DNA of 64,000 nt, taken from positions 248,001-312,000 of the forward strand of contig NZ_CP089211.1 of assembly GCF_021183825.1 (NCBI RefSeq). The letters are read 5' to 3'. This DNA comes from Sinomicrobium kalidii. GTDB taxonomy: Bacteria > Bacteroidota > Bacteroidia > Flavobacteriales > Flavobacteriaceae. The position numbers were made by a program, and so were the translations under genes. Position 1 is the stretch's first letter; each line of letters opens with the position of its first letter. Positions 44,536 to 55,900 of the stretch are shown here, piece after piece. Under the pieces are notes generated by a model that made no database searches, had not been told where the DNA came from, and saw nothing but the letters and a program-made list of their open reading frames with translations.

Positions 44536-45117
44536 ATGACGTATAAAGACAACTTTGACCTTATAGAAAGCCTCAGAAACGGAGAAGAGTCAGCTTATGC
44601 GTACCTCGTAAAGTCGTACCACAGAAGATTATTTACATACCTGTTGGCACTGACCCATGATCATGTCGTGGCCGAGGATATGGTCCAGAATGTATTTCTG
44701 AGACTCTGGGAATACAGAAGCCGGCTTAACCCGGATTATTCAATACAAAATTTTCTGTATAAAAGCAGCTATAATGAATTTGTTAATCATTATAAAAAAA
44801 ATCAGCGCATAACGAATCTCGAAAAAGTATATATAGAAGCCATCGGATCGGTTGTGAACAACAATGACGTTAACCTTATTGAAAGAAAAATGGCGATTGT
44901 TTCCCAGGGAATTTCAGCACTGCCCGATAAATGCGCTAAGGTGTTTATACTCAGCAAAAAGGAGGGATTAACCAATATTGAAATTGCCGAATACCTCAAC
45001 CTTTCCTTAAAAACGGTTGAAGGACATCTGACCAAGGCTTATGCCATTTTGCGGGAACGGTTGGGAGATAAAATAAAGAGTGTTCTTTTCCTGCTTTTTA
45101 AAGAAGATGCAGACTGA
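44536..45117 (+). CDS. ECF-type RNA polymerase sigma factor (locus D)
   Basis: I start at the ATG 44536-44538 (MTYKDNFDLIESLRNGEESA), which gives 193 residues; a TTG at 44503 adds eleven residues unlike the family. Region 2 (about 20-95: YAYLVKSYHRRLFTYLLALT, DMVQNVFLRLWEYR) and region 4 (about 130-180: LPDKCAKVFILSKKEGLTNI, then EIAEYLNLSLKTVEGHL) are clear. Unlike the sigma genes of loci A and B, it is divergent from its fecR gene, with 129 bases between the two starts. This suggests separate promoters and possibly autoregulation from the shared spacer. It should activate the locus D operon (susC to the DUF4965 gene). Confidence 0.93.
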   Translation: MTYKDNFDLIESLRNGEESAYAYLVKSYHRRLFTYLLALTHDHVVAEDMVQNVFLRLWEYRSRLNPDYSIQNFLYKSSYNEFVNHYKKNQRITNLEKVYIEAIGSVVNNNDVNLIERKMAIVSQGISALPDKCAKVFILSKKEGLTNIEIAEYLNLSLKTVEGHLTKAYAILRERLGDKIKSVLFLLFKEDAD

Positions 45118-45181
45118 GGTACAACGCCTGGCAGAATACCCCTTTTCCCGCCATGCCCTAGCTAAACTTAGCAACTGTACT

Positions 45182-45400
45182 TCAGCTATTTTTCACCAGG
45201 TACTTACCCCGTCCGCCTTGTAATCTTTTAAAAGATGCGATTAATTCTATTGGAATATTCTTTCCCGTGATTTTCGACTTAGTATTTGAAACTAAATTTT
45301 CAAAGTCTAGGAAAAGATTAAATCTAATAGGATTTCTTAAATCAAGAACTAATAAGAAATATAACATTCTCAATTGTCCTTCACTATTGTAATCAGGCAT
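45182..45400 (-). CDS. Doubtful small hypothetical protein
   Basis: This 72-residue frame has an ATG at 45398-45400 and reads MPDYNSEGQLRMLYFLLVLD, then LRNPIRFNLFLDFENLVSNT. The composition (rich in Leu, Phe, Asn, Lys) is like flavobacterial proteins, but I recognise no family and see no signal peptide. The 497-base gap 45118-45614 holds nothing else I can name. This could be a fragment of a lost gene. Confidence 0.25.
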   Translation of the reverse strand: MPDYNSEGQLRMLYFLLVLDLRNPIRFNLFLDFENLVSNTKSKITGKNIPIELIASFKRLQGGRGKYLVKNS

Positions 45401-45614
45401 CTTTCTGTAACTTCTTGATTTTACTTCTCATTCTGAAATCGTAAAAAGTATATCTGTTTTTAAGGAATTTCACTCTTGCATTCGTAGCCTGTTACCCGTT
45501 TTAAAAATTTTAGGATATGGAAATGACTGGATTATCACCAAACGACAAAAAATCAAAACGCCTGTTAAAATCCCTATGAAGAGATATACAAAATAATTTA
45601 ATAAGCCTTAAATA

Positions 45615-47747
45615 TCATCTTTGGATTTGATTCAATGCCTTTTCTGTTCCTGTTACAGGCAACCGGCATACTTTATCCCTGCACACATAGATCATTGTCT
45701 CCCCTTCAACCCCTTTGTTTTCCAGCAGCGGCAGGTTTTCTTCGGTACCTCCCATAAAAAATGCCGTAGGCAGGTATTCCTTTTGAAGGTCTACGTTCTT
45801 AATTTTTGCATCACTTCCCATAATAGCTACTTCATAAGGTTGATAAGACATCAATCCCATCAGCATCCCCCAATTCGCATAGTACGGCCCTCCTTTCGGA
45901 ATATCTTCCGTGACATGGCTCAGCATGGTTTTACTTATTTGGATATAGTCCCGATCATAGAAATATTCCCCTAAGCGATACAACACATGGGCCATAACGG
46001 AATTGGATGCCGGAATTACATTATCCGTAAGCTCCATTTTCCGGGCCACCAGGTTTTCGGCTATGTCTGAAGTATAATAGAACATTCCGCTTTGTTCGTC
46101 CTTGAAATTTTCTACCGCATATTCCGTGATTTTCCGGGCAAGGTTTAACCAGTGTACATCAAAGGTGGCCTGGTAGAGCACGATATATGCATCGGCCAGG
46201 AGGGCATAATCATCCAGAAAGGCATCTATTCCGGCTTCGCCGTCTTTGTAGTTTCTCCATAGCCGGCCATTCTTCCTTATCATGTTTTTCTCCAGGAAAC
46301 GGGCATTTTTTATGGCCGTGTTTAAGTATTTTTCATCTCCCAAAGCGAGATAGGCATCAACATACCCCTTTAGCATCAGGGCATTCCAACCGGTGAGTAT
46401 CTTGTCGTCCGTAGATGGGCGGATACGTTTGCCGCGTTCTTCCAGAAGCCGGGCTTTGGCTCCGAGAAGTATTTTTTTCCATTCCTTTACGGAAAGGTTG
46501 TTTTTGCCGGCAAATGCTTCTTCGCTTTCGTTCCGGTACAGAATATTTTTATCCCCTTCCCAATTCCCGGATTCTTTCACCTGGAAAAAAGCGGTGATCA
46601 GGTCTGCTGTTTTACTATCCTGCACTTTTTCTATTTCCTTTTTGGTCCAGACATAAAATTTTCCTTCTTCGCCTTCACTGTCGGCATTGAGGGAGGAATA
46701 AAACCCTCCGTCGGCATTCGTCATGTCCCGTTTTATAAAATCCAGGGTTTCCCGGATTACTTCGGCATATTTTTCTTCTTTGGTCACCTTATAGGCATGG
46801 GCATAAAGACTGACGAGCTGCCCATTGTCGTACAGCATTTTCTCAAAATGCGGGGCAAACCACTTGGCGTCTGTGGAATACCGGGCAAAACCCCCGCCTA
46901 TCTGATCGTATATCCCCCCTTTGGCCATTTCATCGAGCGTGGTACTGACTGCTTCCAGGGCTTTCTTGTCTTTTGTAAGGTAATGATATTGTAACAAGAA
47001 CTCCCAGCCCACCGGTAACGGAAATTTGGGTGCTTTTGCATAACCGCCCTTGTTGTAATCGATCATGGAACTCCATCCGGCAAATAGCTTGTTATAAGCC
47101 TCTTTTGTGAAATCCGGGTTAGTATGGCCCGGAACGGTAACAACCTCCTGTGCGCGGATACCCCAGGTAAGTGACTCGGCCTGTGCTGCTACTTTTTCAT
47201 AGTCGTTTTTATAAACATTCGATATTTGTTTTAACAGTTGCTTCCATTGCGTTTTTGGGAAATAGGTGCCGGCATAGAACGGTTTTCCATCCGGTAAGGC
47301 AAAGGCATTAAGGGGCCACCCTCCGCTTCCGGTGAGCAGATGGGCGGCATTCATATAAACCTGGTCAATGTCCGGGCGTTCTTCCCGGTCGATCTTTATG
47401 GCAACAAAGTTCTCGTTCATGATCTTTGCTACCGTACTGTCCATAAACGATTCGTGTTCCATGACATGACACCAGTGACAAGCCGCGTAACCGATACTGA
47501 TAAGAAGTGGTTTGTTTTCCTTTTTTGCCCTTTGAAGTGCTTCGTCCCCCCATTCGTACCAGTCTACCGGATTGTCTGCATGCTGCTGTAAATACGGGCT
47601 TTTGGCATTTATAAGACTGTTGAATTTTACACTATCCTGCACTGTCTGGTCATTAATGTGTCGGGCATCCTTTTTGTTTTGGGCACAACCGGACAGTACC
47701 AGGAACGGTATACACACTCCCAAACAAAGTCCTTTTTTCAGTATCAT
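45615..47747 (-). CDS. Thioredoxin-fold DUF255 (YyaL/spermatogenesis-associated 20-like) lipoprotein
   Basis: This 710-residue protein has a lipobox at Cys21 (LSGC), so it is exported. The N-terminal thioredoxin-like DUF255 domain (about 43-200) is nearly canonical: [36 protein letters not shown] (Cys90/Cys93) and [21 protein letters not shown] long alpha/alpha-barrel (about 225-650; [53 protein letters not shown]) resembles N-acylglucosamine epimerase-type barrels. Most relatives are cytoplasmic, so the lipoprotein signal is notable, though exported forms occur in Bacteroidota. The function of the family is unsettled; thiol redox activity is only suggested by CHWC. It lies 169 bases downstream of the FG-GAP gene on the same strand, and whether it belongs to locus E is uncertain. 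Confidence 0.88.
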   Translation of the reverse strand: MILKKGLCLGVCIPFLVLSGCAQNKKDARHINDQTVQDSVKFNSLINAKSPYLQQHADNPVDWYEWGDEALQRAKKENKPLLISIGYAACHWCHVMEHESFMDSTVAKIMNENFVAIKIDREERPDIDQVYMNAAHLLTGSGGWPLNAFALPDGKPFYAGTYFPKTQWKQLLKQISNVYKNDYEKVAAQAESLTWGIRAQEVVTVPGHTNPDFTKEAYNKLFAGWSSMIDYNKGGYAKAPKFPLPVGWEFLLQYHYLTKDKKALEAVSTTLDEMAKGGIYDQIGGGFARYSTDAKWFAPHFEKMLYDNGQLVSLYAHAYKVTKEEKYAEVIRETLDFIKRDMTNADGGFYSSLNADSEGEEGKFYVWTKKEIEKVQDSKTADLITAFFQVKESGNWEGDKNILYRNESEEAFAGKNNLSVKEWKKILLGAKARLLEERGKRIRPSTDDKILTGWNALMLKGYVDAYLALGDEKYLNTAIKNARFLEKNMIRKNGRLWRNYKDGEAGIDAFLDDYALLADAYIVLYQATFDVHWLNLARKITEYAVENFKDEQSGMFYYTSDIAENLVARKMELTDNVIPASNSVMAHVLYRLGEYFYDRDYIQISKTMLSHVTEDIPKGGPYYANWGMLMGLMSYQPYEVAIMGSDAKIKNVDLQKEYLPTAFFMGGTEENLPLLENKGVEGETMIYVCRDKVCRLPVTGTEKALNQIQR

Positions 47748-47900
47748 AATCTCTTTTTAAGTTAACGGAACACTAATAAAGGTTATTTCCCCGGGTTACC
47801 CCATAACCTGTATAAAGATTATAAGTAGTTTCTGAAGTTTGTGAACGAGAGGATTATAGAGTTGTTGTGATAATAATGCCGGTATAAACACTCCCTTAGG

Positions 47901-47916
47901 TCCCCCTCAAGGGGGC
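47901..47916 (-). repeat. Short hairpin directly after the FG-GAP/ASPIC gene
   Basis: CCCCC-TTGA-GGGGG on the minus strand lies at once after the stop codon (47917). No T-run follows, so it may protect the mRNA 3' end or simply be a common intergenic repeat. Confidence 0.4.
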
Positions 47917-50900
47917 TCACCGATTAACCTTAAACACCTGTAAAACAGCATTATTATTGGCCACGAGTACCCATCCTTTATCTTCGACATACTTCATTTT
48001 TTTAGCATCTTTATTAGTAAAAAAACCGCTGTATGTATTCCTCCTGACCACAAAATTACCATGACCGTCTCCGAGCAGCAGGGCCCCGGTACCTGCATCA
48101 TTCCGGGGGGTCTCTATTTCTGAAACGAAAAGGTTTCCGGTGGCCAGCACATCAAGGTTGCCGTCGTTATTGTAGTCTGACACGAGCATGTCGTTTATAC
48201 TGGAAAGCTGGGCCATATTGGGTAAAGGGGTTACTTTAAAATCTCCGTTCCCGAGATTTTCCACATAGGAGGATGCAAATGTATCTGCCGCATAATGCAG
48301 GGCCTCTTGCAGGTTTTTCTTTCCATACACTTCTTCCAGTTCCAGGGAGGCAAAGACATCGTATTGTTTAAAAGTGGTTTTCAGGTTGGGAACCTGTTCG
48401 GATGAGCAGGAAAAACCCCTCAGCGGATAGTGTTTGTTTTCCTGATAATACCCCAGCACAATGTCGTGCGAGCCGTTGTCATCAAAATCGTGATAATAGA
48501 CGTCAAAGGGATTTTCGGGAGCGGTCTTGTATTTGTAATTCAGCCCGATATTTCCCGCTATGTAATCCATGTCCCCGTCATTATCAAAATCGCCCTGTGC
48601 TATGCTGAACCACCAGCCTTTGGTCTGGTTCAGGTCATCAATATCCTGCTTTTCCAGTTTCCCTTCGATATTCCTGAACACTGTAACGGGCATCCATTCG
48701 CCAACCACAATGAGGTCTGTCCAACCGTCGTTGTCGTAATCGGTCCAAATGGCATCGGTTACCATGCCCAGGTCCCGAAATCCGGGCGCTTCTTCATCGG
48801 TCTTATTGGTGAGCGTTCCTTTGTCATTGACCAGCAAAGCCGAAGAAACCGGAGCCGGATAATTATGCGGAAAATGCCTTCCGCCGACAAAGATATCCGT
48901 ATCCCCGTCTTTATCGTAATCATATCCTTTGACTACGCTACCGCTTATGTTTATCGTGTTCTCCATGACGGTCTTCACAAAATTGCCTTTACCGTCGTTC
49001 AGGTACAAACGGTCTGCATACTTTTCATTCCCGGCTTTAAATTCATTGCCCCCGCTTACCACATACAGATCCGTATCACCGTCTCCGTCTATATCGGTAA
49101 ATACGGCATCCACGTCTTCGTATGCGGCTTCGCCGGACCATAAACTTTCATTGCTCTTCTGAAAACCGTTCCCGACCTGTACGTACAAGACGGCCGGGAA
49201 CCCTGCCGCACCTCCGATAAAGACATCCTGTTTTCCGTCGTTATTCACATCTTCGACTGCAAGTGCGGGACCGAATTGTGATAGCTTATGAGGCAATAAC
49301 ACCTGGTAGTCATAATCGTTAAAATCGTTTTCCCTGTGAAAATGAGACAACTGCCCGCCGGAAGTAATTTCCTTAAATACGGTTTCCGGGCGAACTTTCT
49401 CGTTTCCTTCATTTTCAGCATCTTCCATAAAAAGGGTTAGCACTTGATCGGCTTCCACATTTTCCTTCAGGGTCACTTTGCCGTCGGGCCAGGTTACTTT
49501 TAATGTGTTTACTTCGGTATTCTCCCCCAGTCCGAAATGCACTTCGCTCTCGCTGGTAGAATAGATCCCTCTCACATTGGTGATTTCGAAATACTGCTTC
49601 TGCCCGTCTACCTCAATTTCCACCCGGGAGCCGAAAACCGGTAAATGCTCTCCGGATTTCAGGTTTAATCTCAAATAGTGGTTCCTGTTCCCGTTATTCC
49701 GGTACACGTAGGCCTTTTCATTGATATTACTGACCACGAGATCGAGATCGCCATCGTTGTCGAGATCGGCATAGGCTGCGCCGTTTGAGAACGATTCATG
49801 ATCAAGCCCCCACTCCTGTCCCATATTTTTGAAATCCAGGTTTCCTTCGTTTTTATAAGCGTAATTTTTTATGGGTTGCGAAGGGATCAGTGCCACAGCC
49901 TTATCGATATCTGCCACATCCCAGACGCTCTTTATCTCCCCCCCGTCAGGATGTTTCTCCACCCATTTTCTTATAGATTCGTTCATAAATCCGGCCACTC
50001 TTTTATCGGCATCGGTATTTCTGATGTCCCTTAGCAGTCCGTTGGTGATATATGTGTCTTTTAAGCCATTATTATCAAAATCGGCCATCAGGTTTGCCCA
50101 GCTCCAATCGGTTGTGGCCATACCTGTGATCTGGGCTACGTCACTGAATGTCCCGTTCCCGTTGTTTAAATGCAGGGTATTGAACATATATTGATAATGC
50201 CCTCCGCTATCAACCACATTCCAGAAGGCTTCGGGATTCATTCCGCTCATATTGGCTTTGAGCCTGAAATTGTCTTCAGCTACCATATCCACTACAAATA
50301 CATCCTGGAACCCGTCGTTATTCATGTCTGCTATGTCCACCCCCATACTGAAATACGACATATGATTCAGTGCGGTATCGGCAACATTGGTAAAAGTTCC
50401 GTTCCCGTTATTCATAAAAATGAAGTCGGGGGCATCAAAGTCGTTGGCTACATAGATATCGGGCCATCCGTCATTGTTGAGATCGGCTACGGATGCAGCA
50501 TTTGGGAAACCTGTTTGTGCAATACCGGCCTGCTCACTTACTTCCTTAAACTTTCCTTTTCCGGTATTTTTATACAGGACCAAATGATATTCGGGCTTTA
50601 GCAGGGTCGTTCCGAAATATTTCGAATAACTCCCGGGATTGGGCGGCTGGGTAAGCAGGAGCAGGTCGAGAAAGCCGTCCTTGTCGTAATCGAGGAATAC
50701 GGCGTGCCTGGTACGCTGTGCATTGGCAACACCATATCTTTCGGCCGATTCGGTAAAGGTGAGGTCGCCGTTATTGATATACAACCGGTTTTTTCTCCAT
50801 CCGGGTTTATCGTCATAGAGTTCCCGGCTTATGTAAATGTCCTGCCAGCCGTCATTATTTACATCGGCAATGGTGACACCGGTAGACCAGCCGCCATCAT

Positions 50901-51201
50901 TGATTATCCCGGCCTTTCCGGTTATCTTTTCAAACCTGAGATTTCCACGGTTTACATACAGGTCATCATCAACCATATTCCCGGCGAAGTAAAGGTCTTT
51001 CAGGCCGTCGTTATTAAAATCAGCCACGCCCACGCCTGCTCCGCCGTAAAAATTGGCGTAGATCAGTATATTCCGGGATTTTTCGTCCTTAATTGTATTT
51101 TCAAAGTCGATCCCGGTATCTGTCAAAAGGCTGAACAATGGCTCTTGCGGCAATACCTTCAAACTGAAGAGAAGCAGTATGACTACAGTAATATTTTTCA
51201 C
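47917..51201 (-). CDS. Large exported FG-GAP/VCBS-repeat protein with ASPIC/UnbV domain
   Basis: This 1094-residue protein has a signal peptide (about 1-19, ending LPQ). It holds some fifteen FG-GAP/VCBS-type repeats with calcium-binding loops of the form DxNNDGxxDLYxxxN (DFNNDGLKDLYFAGN, DVNNDGWQDIYIS, DLDNDGDLDLVVSN, DYDKDGDTDIFVGG). These form one or two integrin-like propellers on either side of an ASPIC/UnbV domain (about 515-590, NHYLRLNLKSGEHLPVFGSR, then TSESEVHFGLGENTEV). Such CRTAC1-like proteins are frequent beside SusC/SusD pairs in Bacteroidota; their job is unknown, with adhesion or ligand presentation proposed. It follows SusD by 130 bases on the same strand, and no lipobox is evident. 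No T9SS C-terminal domain is seen, the end being VANNNAVLQVFKVNR. Confidence 0.88.
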   Translation of the reverse strand: MKNITVVILLLFSLKVLPQEPLFSLLTDTGIDFENTIKDEKSRNILIYANFYGGAGVGVADFNNDGLKDLYFAGNMVDDDLYVNRGNLRFEKITGKAGIINDGGWSTGVTIADVNNDGWQDIYISRELYDDKPGWRKNRLYINNGDLTFTESAERYGVANAQRTRHAVFLDYDKDGFLDLLLLTQPPNPGSYSKYFGTTLLKPEYHLVLYKNTGKGKFKEVSEQAGIAQTGFPNAASVADLNNDGWPDIYVANDFDAPDFIFMNNGNGTFTNVADTALNHMSYFSMGVDIADMNNDGFQDVFVVDMVAEDNFRLKANMSGMNPEAFWNVVDSGGHYQYMFNTLHLNNGNGTFSDVAQITGMATTDWSWANLMADFDNNGLKDTYITNGLLRDIRNTDADKRVAGFMNESIRKWVEKHPDGGEIKSVWDVADIDKAVALIPSQPIKNYAYKNEGNLDFKNMGQEWGLDHESFSNGAAYADLDNDGDLDLVVSNINEKAYVYRNNGNRNHYLRLNLKSGEHLPVFGSRVEIEVDGQKQYFEITNVRGIYSTSESEVHFGLGENTEVNTLKVTWPDGKVTLKENVEADQVLTLFMEDAENEGNEKVRPETVFKEITSGGQLSHFHRENDFNDYDYQVLLPHKLSQFGPALAVEDVNNDGKQDVFIGGAAGFPAVLYVQVGNGFQKSNESLWSGEAAYEDVDAVFTDIDGDGDTDLYVVSGGNEFKAGNEKYADRLYLNDGKGNFVKTVMENTINISGSVVKGYDYDKDGDTDIFVGGRHFPHNYPAPVSSALLVNDKGTLTNKTDEEAPGFRDLGMVTDAIWTDYDNDGWTDLIVVGEWMPVTVFRNIEGKLEKQDIDDLNQTKGWWFSIAQGDFDNDGDMDYIAGNIGLNYKYKTAPENPFDVYYHDFDDNGSHDIVLGYYQENKHYPLRGFSCSSEQVPNLKTTFKQYDVFASLELEEVYGKKNLQEALHYAADTFASSYVENLGNGDFKVTPLPNMAQLSSINDMLVSDYNNDGNLDVLATGNLFVSEIETPRNDAGTGALLLGDGHGNFVVRRNTYSGFFTNKDAKKMKYVEDKGWVLVANNNAVLQVFKVNR

Positions 51202-51240
51202 AGCTATTGTATATTAAAACAATACTTTATTAAGCCAAAT

Positions 51241-51329
51241 AAAGGAGGGAAAAAACCCTCCTTTATCATTCTTCTAAACTAACATTATCACTCATTTATC
51301 CTGTTTTGAGACGCACTACCGTGCGTCTC
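51241..51329. repeat. Two hairpins between locus E susD and the FG-GAP gene
   Basis: AAAGGAGGG/CCCTCCTTT (51241-51249, 51256-51264) and GAGACGCAC/GTGCGTCTC (51308-51316, 51321-51329) are perfect 9-bp stems with six- and four-base loops. The second lies two bases after the susD stop. Neither has a good T-tract on the minus strand, so partial termination or mRNA 3' stabilisation are both possible. Confidence 0.55.
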
Positions 51330-51331
51330 CA

Positions 51332-52936
51332 TTATTCTATATGCCACCAGACACGGGTATTCCAGGTATTTCCTCCCATATTCGAGATCGCGGTCTCCAG
51401 GTTATCCGGGTTTGTCGTACTTTCGGAACTCGGATAAACCTGTCTTACGGGGATCATCCCGTTGGAGAAATTTCCGCTGTAATTTACCGGGGTTAAAACC
51501 GGATATCCCGATCTCTTCCAGTTGTTCCACGCTTCTGTATAATTTGCCAGCATCCCGGTTGTGGCCCATATCTGTACGTTGATCATTTCCAGGGCATTCT
51601 CCTCGCTACTGGTATCCAACGGATTTGCCATTGCATGGTTTACAGCATCAGCAGAAGAGATTTGCAGGCCGCCGTATTTATTCATGGCCGTCATAGCCCC
51701 TACTATACCGTTTTCATAGTATTCCGAAGCAGTCCGGGCAGTATTGTAACCTCCCCTTATAGCTGCTTCGGCCAGTAAAAACTGAACTTCTGCATAGGTC
51801 AACACGAATATGGGAGCATCCCTGTCCCTGTATATGGCTGTAGGGCGGGAATAGTTTCCTATGGGTGCTACATCATCTCCGGAACCTGTTCCTCCCGGGT
51901 AGTCGGGTTCATTTGAAATATCAGTAGCACGGCCATTCAGGTCGTAGCCGTTAGGCATTCCAAATTGTATATCCGGGTTGTTATCACCGACAACATTCCC
52001 GTCCTGATTGGCTTCCAGACCTGCAGGCGGCACTTCTGCTACGACCGGCAACCTGGGATCGTCCGTAGCCTGTAAATAATCTATTAAGACCCTGGACCAT
52101 CGTACCTGGTATACATCTGCAACAGTATTAAGGGCATTGGCATTACTATTCGAAAAACCATTGGTATTATCCGAAGGAAGCACAGCCTCATCATCTGCGG
52201 ATTCAAAGACACCCCCTGCTATGGCTTTGTTCACATATTCTATTGATAGTTCGGGATCTACATCGACAAGCCTCATAGCCATTTTGAGCATTAACGAATA
52301 ACCGAATTTTCTCCATTGCTCCAGGTCACCATCGTAAAATACATCACTTGTGATCTCATCCCGGGAAGCATCCAGGGCCAGGATGGCAGCTTCGAGGTCT
52401 GCCAGCATGGTGGGATAGAGATCCTGTTGCCTGTCATAAGACGGTCTGGAATTTCCCTCTTCGGCCTGCCCTGCTTCAGAATATGGAATATCTCCGTATA
52501 TATCAGAAACATACGACAGGCTCAACACTTTCATGATATCGCCCAGAGCATACAAATTAGGCAGGTCCTTTTCTTCGGCCAGCTTCTGCATTTGAAATAT
52601 TCTCGAAGCTACTTCATAACCCTTGTTCCATGCACCCTGTATATAGGATGTTGTACTTCCCGAAGCTACGTATTTATCGGCATTGGAATAATAGTTGGCC
52701 CCTCCTGTCGAGGTCGAAGCCATAAGCTGCATCCACATGCTTTGAAAAAGGATAGGGCCTGTATACCCTGTGGTCATATCCCCGTAATCATATGATGCTT
52801 TCGGAAGTATCAGATTAGGGTCGAACAATTCGCCATCGGCATTATTAGGGTCGGTATTCAAGTCTGCAAAATCACTGTCACAAGCTGTTAATGCCAGGAG
52901 AAGTATTGCCAATGGTATATTTATATATTTCTTCAT
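51332..52936 (-). CDS. SusD-like_2-type nutrient-binding lipoprotein (locus E)
   Basis: I start at the ATG 52934-52936 (MKKYINIPLAILLLALTACD); a TTG six bases earlier would only add two residues. The lipobox is Cys19 (LTAC), followed by DSDFADLNTDPNNADGELFD, a beginning typical of the SusD-like_2 group (PF12771). Helical repeats include YALGDIMKVLSLSYVSDIYG and DIPYSEAG, and APIFVLTYAEVQFLLAEAAI near the end. The start overlaps the context of the SusC stop (TGATCATG, two bases between), so the two are translated together. The group is often tied to peptide or unknown ligands rather than starch. No regulator gene accompanies this locus in the window. Confidence 0.93.
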   Translation of the reverse strand: MKKYINIPLAILLLALTACDSDFADLNTDPNNADGELFDPNLILPKASYDYGDMTTGYTGPILFQSMWMQLMASTSTGGANYYSNADKYVASGSTTSYIQGAWNKGYEVASRIFQMQKLAEEKDLPNLYALGDIMKVLSLSYVSDIYGDIPYSEAGQAEEGNSRPSYDRQQDLYPTMLADLEAAILALDASRDEITSDVFYDGDLEQWRKFGYSLMLKMAMRLVDVDPELSIEYVNKAIAGGVFESADDEAVLPSDNTNGFSNSNANALNTVADVYQVRWSRVLIDYLQATDDPRLPVVAEVPPAGLEANQDGNVVGDNNPDIQFGMPNGYDLNGRATDISNEPDYPGGTGSGDDVAPIGNYSRPTAIYRDRDAPIFVLTYAEVQFLLAEAAIRGGYNTARTASEYYENGIVGAMTAMNKYGGLQISSADAVNHAMANPLDTSSEENALEMINVQIWATTGMLANYTEAWNNWKRSGYPVLTPVNYSGNFSNGMIPVRQVYPSSESTTNPDNLETAISNMGGNTWNTRVWWHIE

Positions 52937-52938
52937 GA

Positions 52939-55900
52939 TCAATTCAATTTAAAATTAACATTCACACCGAAAGATCTCGTCGACGGCAGGCTTGTCCCTT
53001 CGATCCCCGTATAATTGATCGTAGAACCAAAATTGGCCTCCGGGTCTATATTATCCGCCTTTCTCATTAAGAAAAAGAGGTTCCGCGCCACCAGGGATAT
53101 ATTCACTCCCTTTAATACGGATATTTTTTCAAACATTTCATCCGGAAAGGTGTATCCTATCGCCAACTGCCTGAGCTTGATAAAATCGCCATCCACTACA
53201 CTGGTCCTGGTAACATTTTGCACCAGAGCCTGATAATACTCCTCGGCCGGTGCGGCTACCCCATTGGTCGTAATCCCAGTTTCCCGGCCTGTCAGGGTAT
53301 TTTTATGCAACCCCCTGTAGTGCGAATAATATTCGGTGGCCGATAATACTTTATTTCCATAATTATAGTCTATGAGGAACGACAGATTGAAGTTCTTATA
53401 CCTGAATTCGTTATTCCAGCCTCCGTACAGGGTTGGCAGCACAGTGCCCCAGGTTTTCAGATCTCCTCTTACCGGAAGCCCTGCATCATCCACCATAATA
53501 TTTCCGGATTCGTCATAGGCATAGTCATATGCCATAATCTGCGGCCCGGCTTCACCCTCTACATAAGCTGTCACAGCATCTCCAAGGGTAGCCCGGTTTT
53601 GCCCCAGTGTTATCGGGTTACCATTCTCATCTGTATTTAAAACCTTGTTTTGAACAGCGGAGAGGTTGAATGAACTTCTCCATGAAAAATTCTCATTCCT
53701 TACAGGCATTCCTGATATGAGTACTTCAAGTCCCTTGTTCCGGGTAGAACCTGTTGCCACCCAGCCGCTGTTAAAGCCCGAAGCAATACTCAAGTTCGTC
53801 GCTATGATCTCGTCATGTGTCTTCTTGTCGAAATAAGCGATATCAAACGTAAGCCTGTTACTGAAGAAGTTCAGTTCCATTCCAAATTCCATTTCGCTTG
53901 TGGTAAAGGGTCTTAGATCTATATTAGGCAGGGCCAAGGGCGATTCTCCCGTAGGCGCCCCGCTATAGGTGTTCCCTGAACTGTAATAGAACTGGTTCTG
54001 GTAAGCTTCAGCCGGTTCTCCGCTGGTCACGGCATAGGAGGCTCTTAACTTTCCAAAACTAAGACTTTCCATGTTTAAAAATTCGCTGAAGATAAAGGCT
54101 CCTGTTATTGAAGGTGAGAACAGACTGTTGTCTGACATTTGTGGCGACGATAGCGTAGAGTACACGTCATAACGGCCCGTAGTGGTCAGGGTAAGGAAAT
54201 CTTTATATCCAAACCCGACAGAGTAATAGGCAGAATGTACTTCTCTTTCGTTAAATAAGTATTCTCTGTTAAAAGTTCTCAGATTCGTAGGTGAATAAAG
54301 GAACGGTATAACGAACTGCGCCCCGTTTAAACTCACCGATTCAAACTTGTTCTTCCTTAAATTGGCTCCTGCCAGGGCATCCAGTTCTATATCCTCAGTA
54401 AGATCTACCGTAGCACCAAATATACCGTCTACGTTCAATTCCGACCTTTCCGATTGTCCTCTTCGATTCAAAGCTCCTTCCAAATTCCGGGTATATCCTA
54501 ATCCCGTAGGTTCTACGCTAAAGAACTTATCATTAGATATATCGTTCCCCACTCTCAACATGGCATAAATGCGGGACGTAAAATTGTATTTTGCACTCAG
54601 CATTGATATGGTACGCCTCCTGTCCTGATCATTTATACCTCTTTCTGTTATAAAATAAGGGTTTGTCACAAAATTGTCATCACTGAATATAGTTTCTGCC
54701 CCGGTTTCGGGATCATAGCCAGGGGCAAAAATGGAATGGTCCACATTAGGAGCAAGGAACAAAAAATTATTGGGGTTCCTCGGTCCATCGCTCAGAAAAG
54801 GAATATTGTCTGACCTCTGGTCTATGTAATTCACCATGGCCGATATATTGAGTTTATCCGTTATGTTCTGATCTACATTAAGAGTCACTGTATTTCTTTG
54901 TATATCGCTGTTGGGAACGATAGAATTTGAAGTCAGGTTAGACAATGATAACCTGAAAGATCCCGATTCCATGCCTTTGGAAACCGATATGCTGTTGGTA
55001 ATATTGGACCCGGTCCTGTAAAAACTCAAATAATCGTTTTGAGTCGGTGCATAACTGTATTGTTCACCGTCATAACCGATAACACTGCCACCGTCGAGGC
55101 GCTCCCCCCAGGCAAACCTTGTTGTCCCCAAGGCTTCGGCCGCCGTGGTAGGTCTGAATCCTTCGACACCCTGTCCGTATTGTTTTTGAAAATCGGTAAA
55201 GTCTACCGCATCTTCCATCATTGCGTTCATGGTGTAGTTCAGCGACCAATCATCCTGCTTACTTCCTTTTTTGGTGGTGATCAGGATTACACCGTTCGAG
55301 GCCCTGGACCCGTATAAAGCCGAGGCCGACTGCCCTTTAAGCACGGTCATTTTTTCAATATCGTCCGGGTTTATGTTCCCTATACCATCACCGTTGTCTC
55401 CGCCGCCCCACTGGCCTGCAGATCCTCTCTGAGTGTTGTCCATCGGAATCCCATCAATCACATATAAGGGCGAACCCGTTCCGCTAATACTTGGTAACCC
55501 TCTCAGTGTAACCTTGGCTGTTCCCCCGGGCCCACTGTTCGTACCTTTTACTACCAAACCAGCTACACGTCCGCTTAAAGAGTTGGCCACATTAACCTCA
55601 CGAGCCTGAGTGAGATCTTCACTACCCACTTCTGTAACCGCATAGGCTAATTTTCTTCGTTCCTTATTGATACCAAGAGCAGTCACCACTACTTCGCCCA
55701 GTTGTTCCGTACTTTCTTCAAGCGTAACATCTATGTCCGTTCTCCCGTTCACGGGTATTTCACGAGTCGCATAACCGATAATGGAAAACACCAGAATACC
55801 GTCTTCCGGTATATTACTTATCGTGTAATTACCGTCAAAGTCGGTTGAAGCCCCGTTATTGGTCCCTTTCAGGACCACATTTGCCCCGGGCAATGGCATA

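Noticed and set aside
47917-51201. Regularly repeated GATAACGACGG-like DNA units that could suggest a CRISPR or tandem array
   Set aside because: They are the coding copies of degenerate FG-GAP repeats, with variable spacing and sequence.
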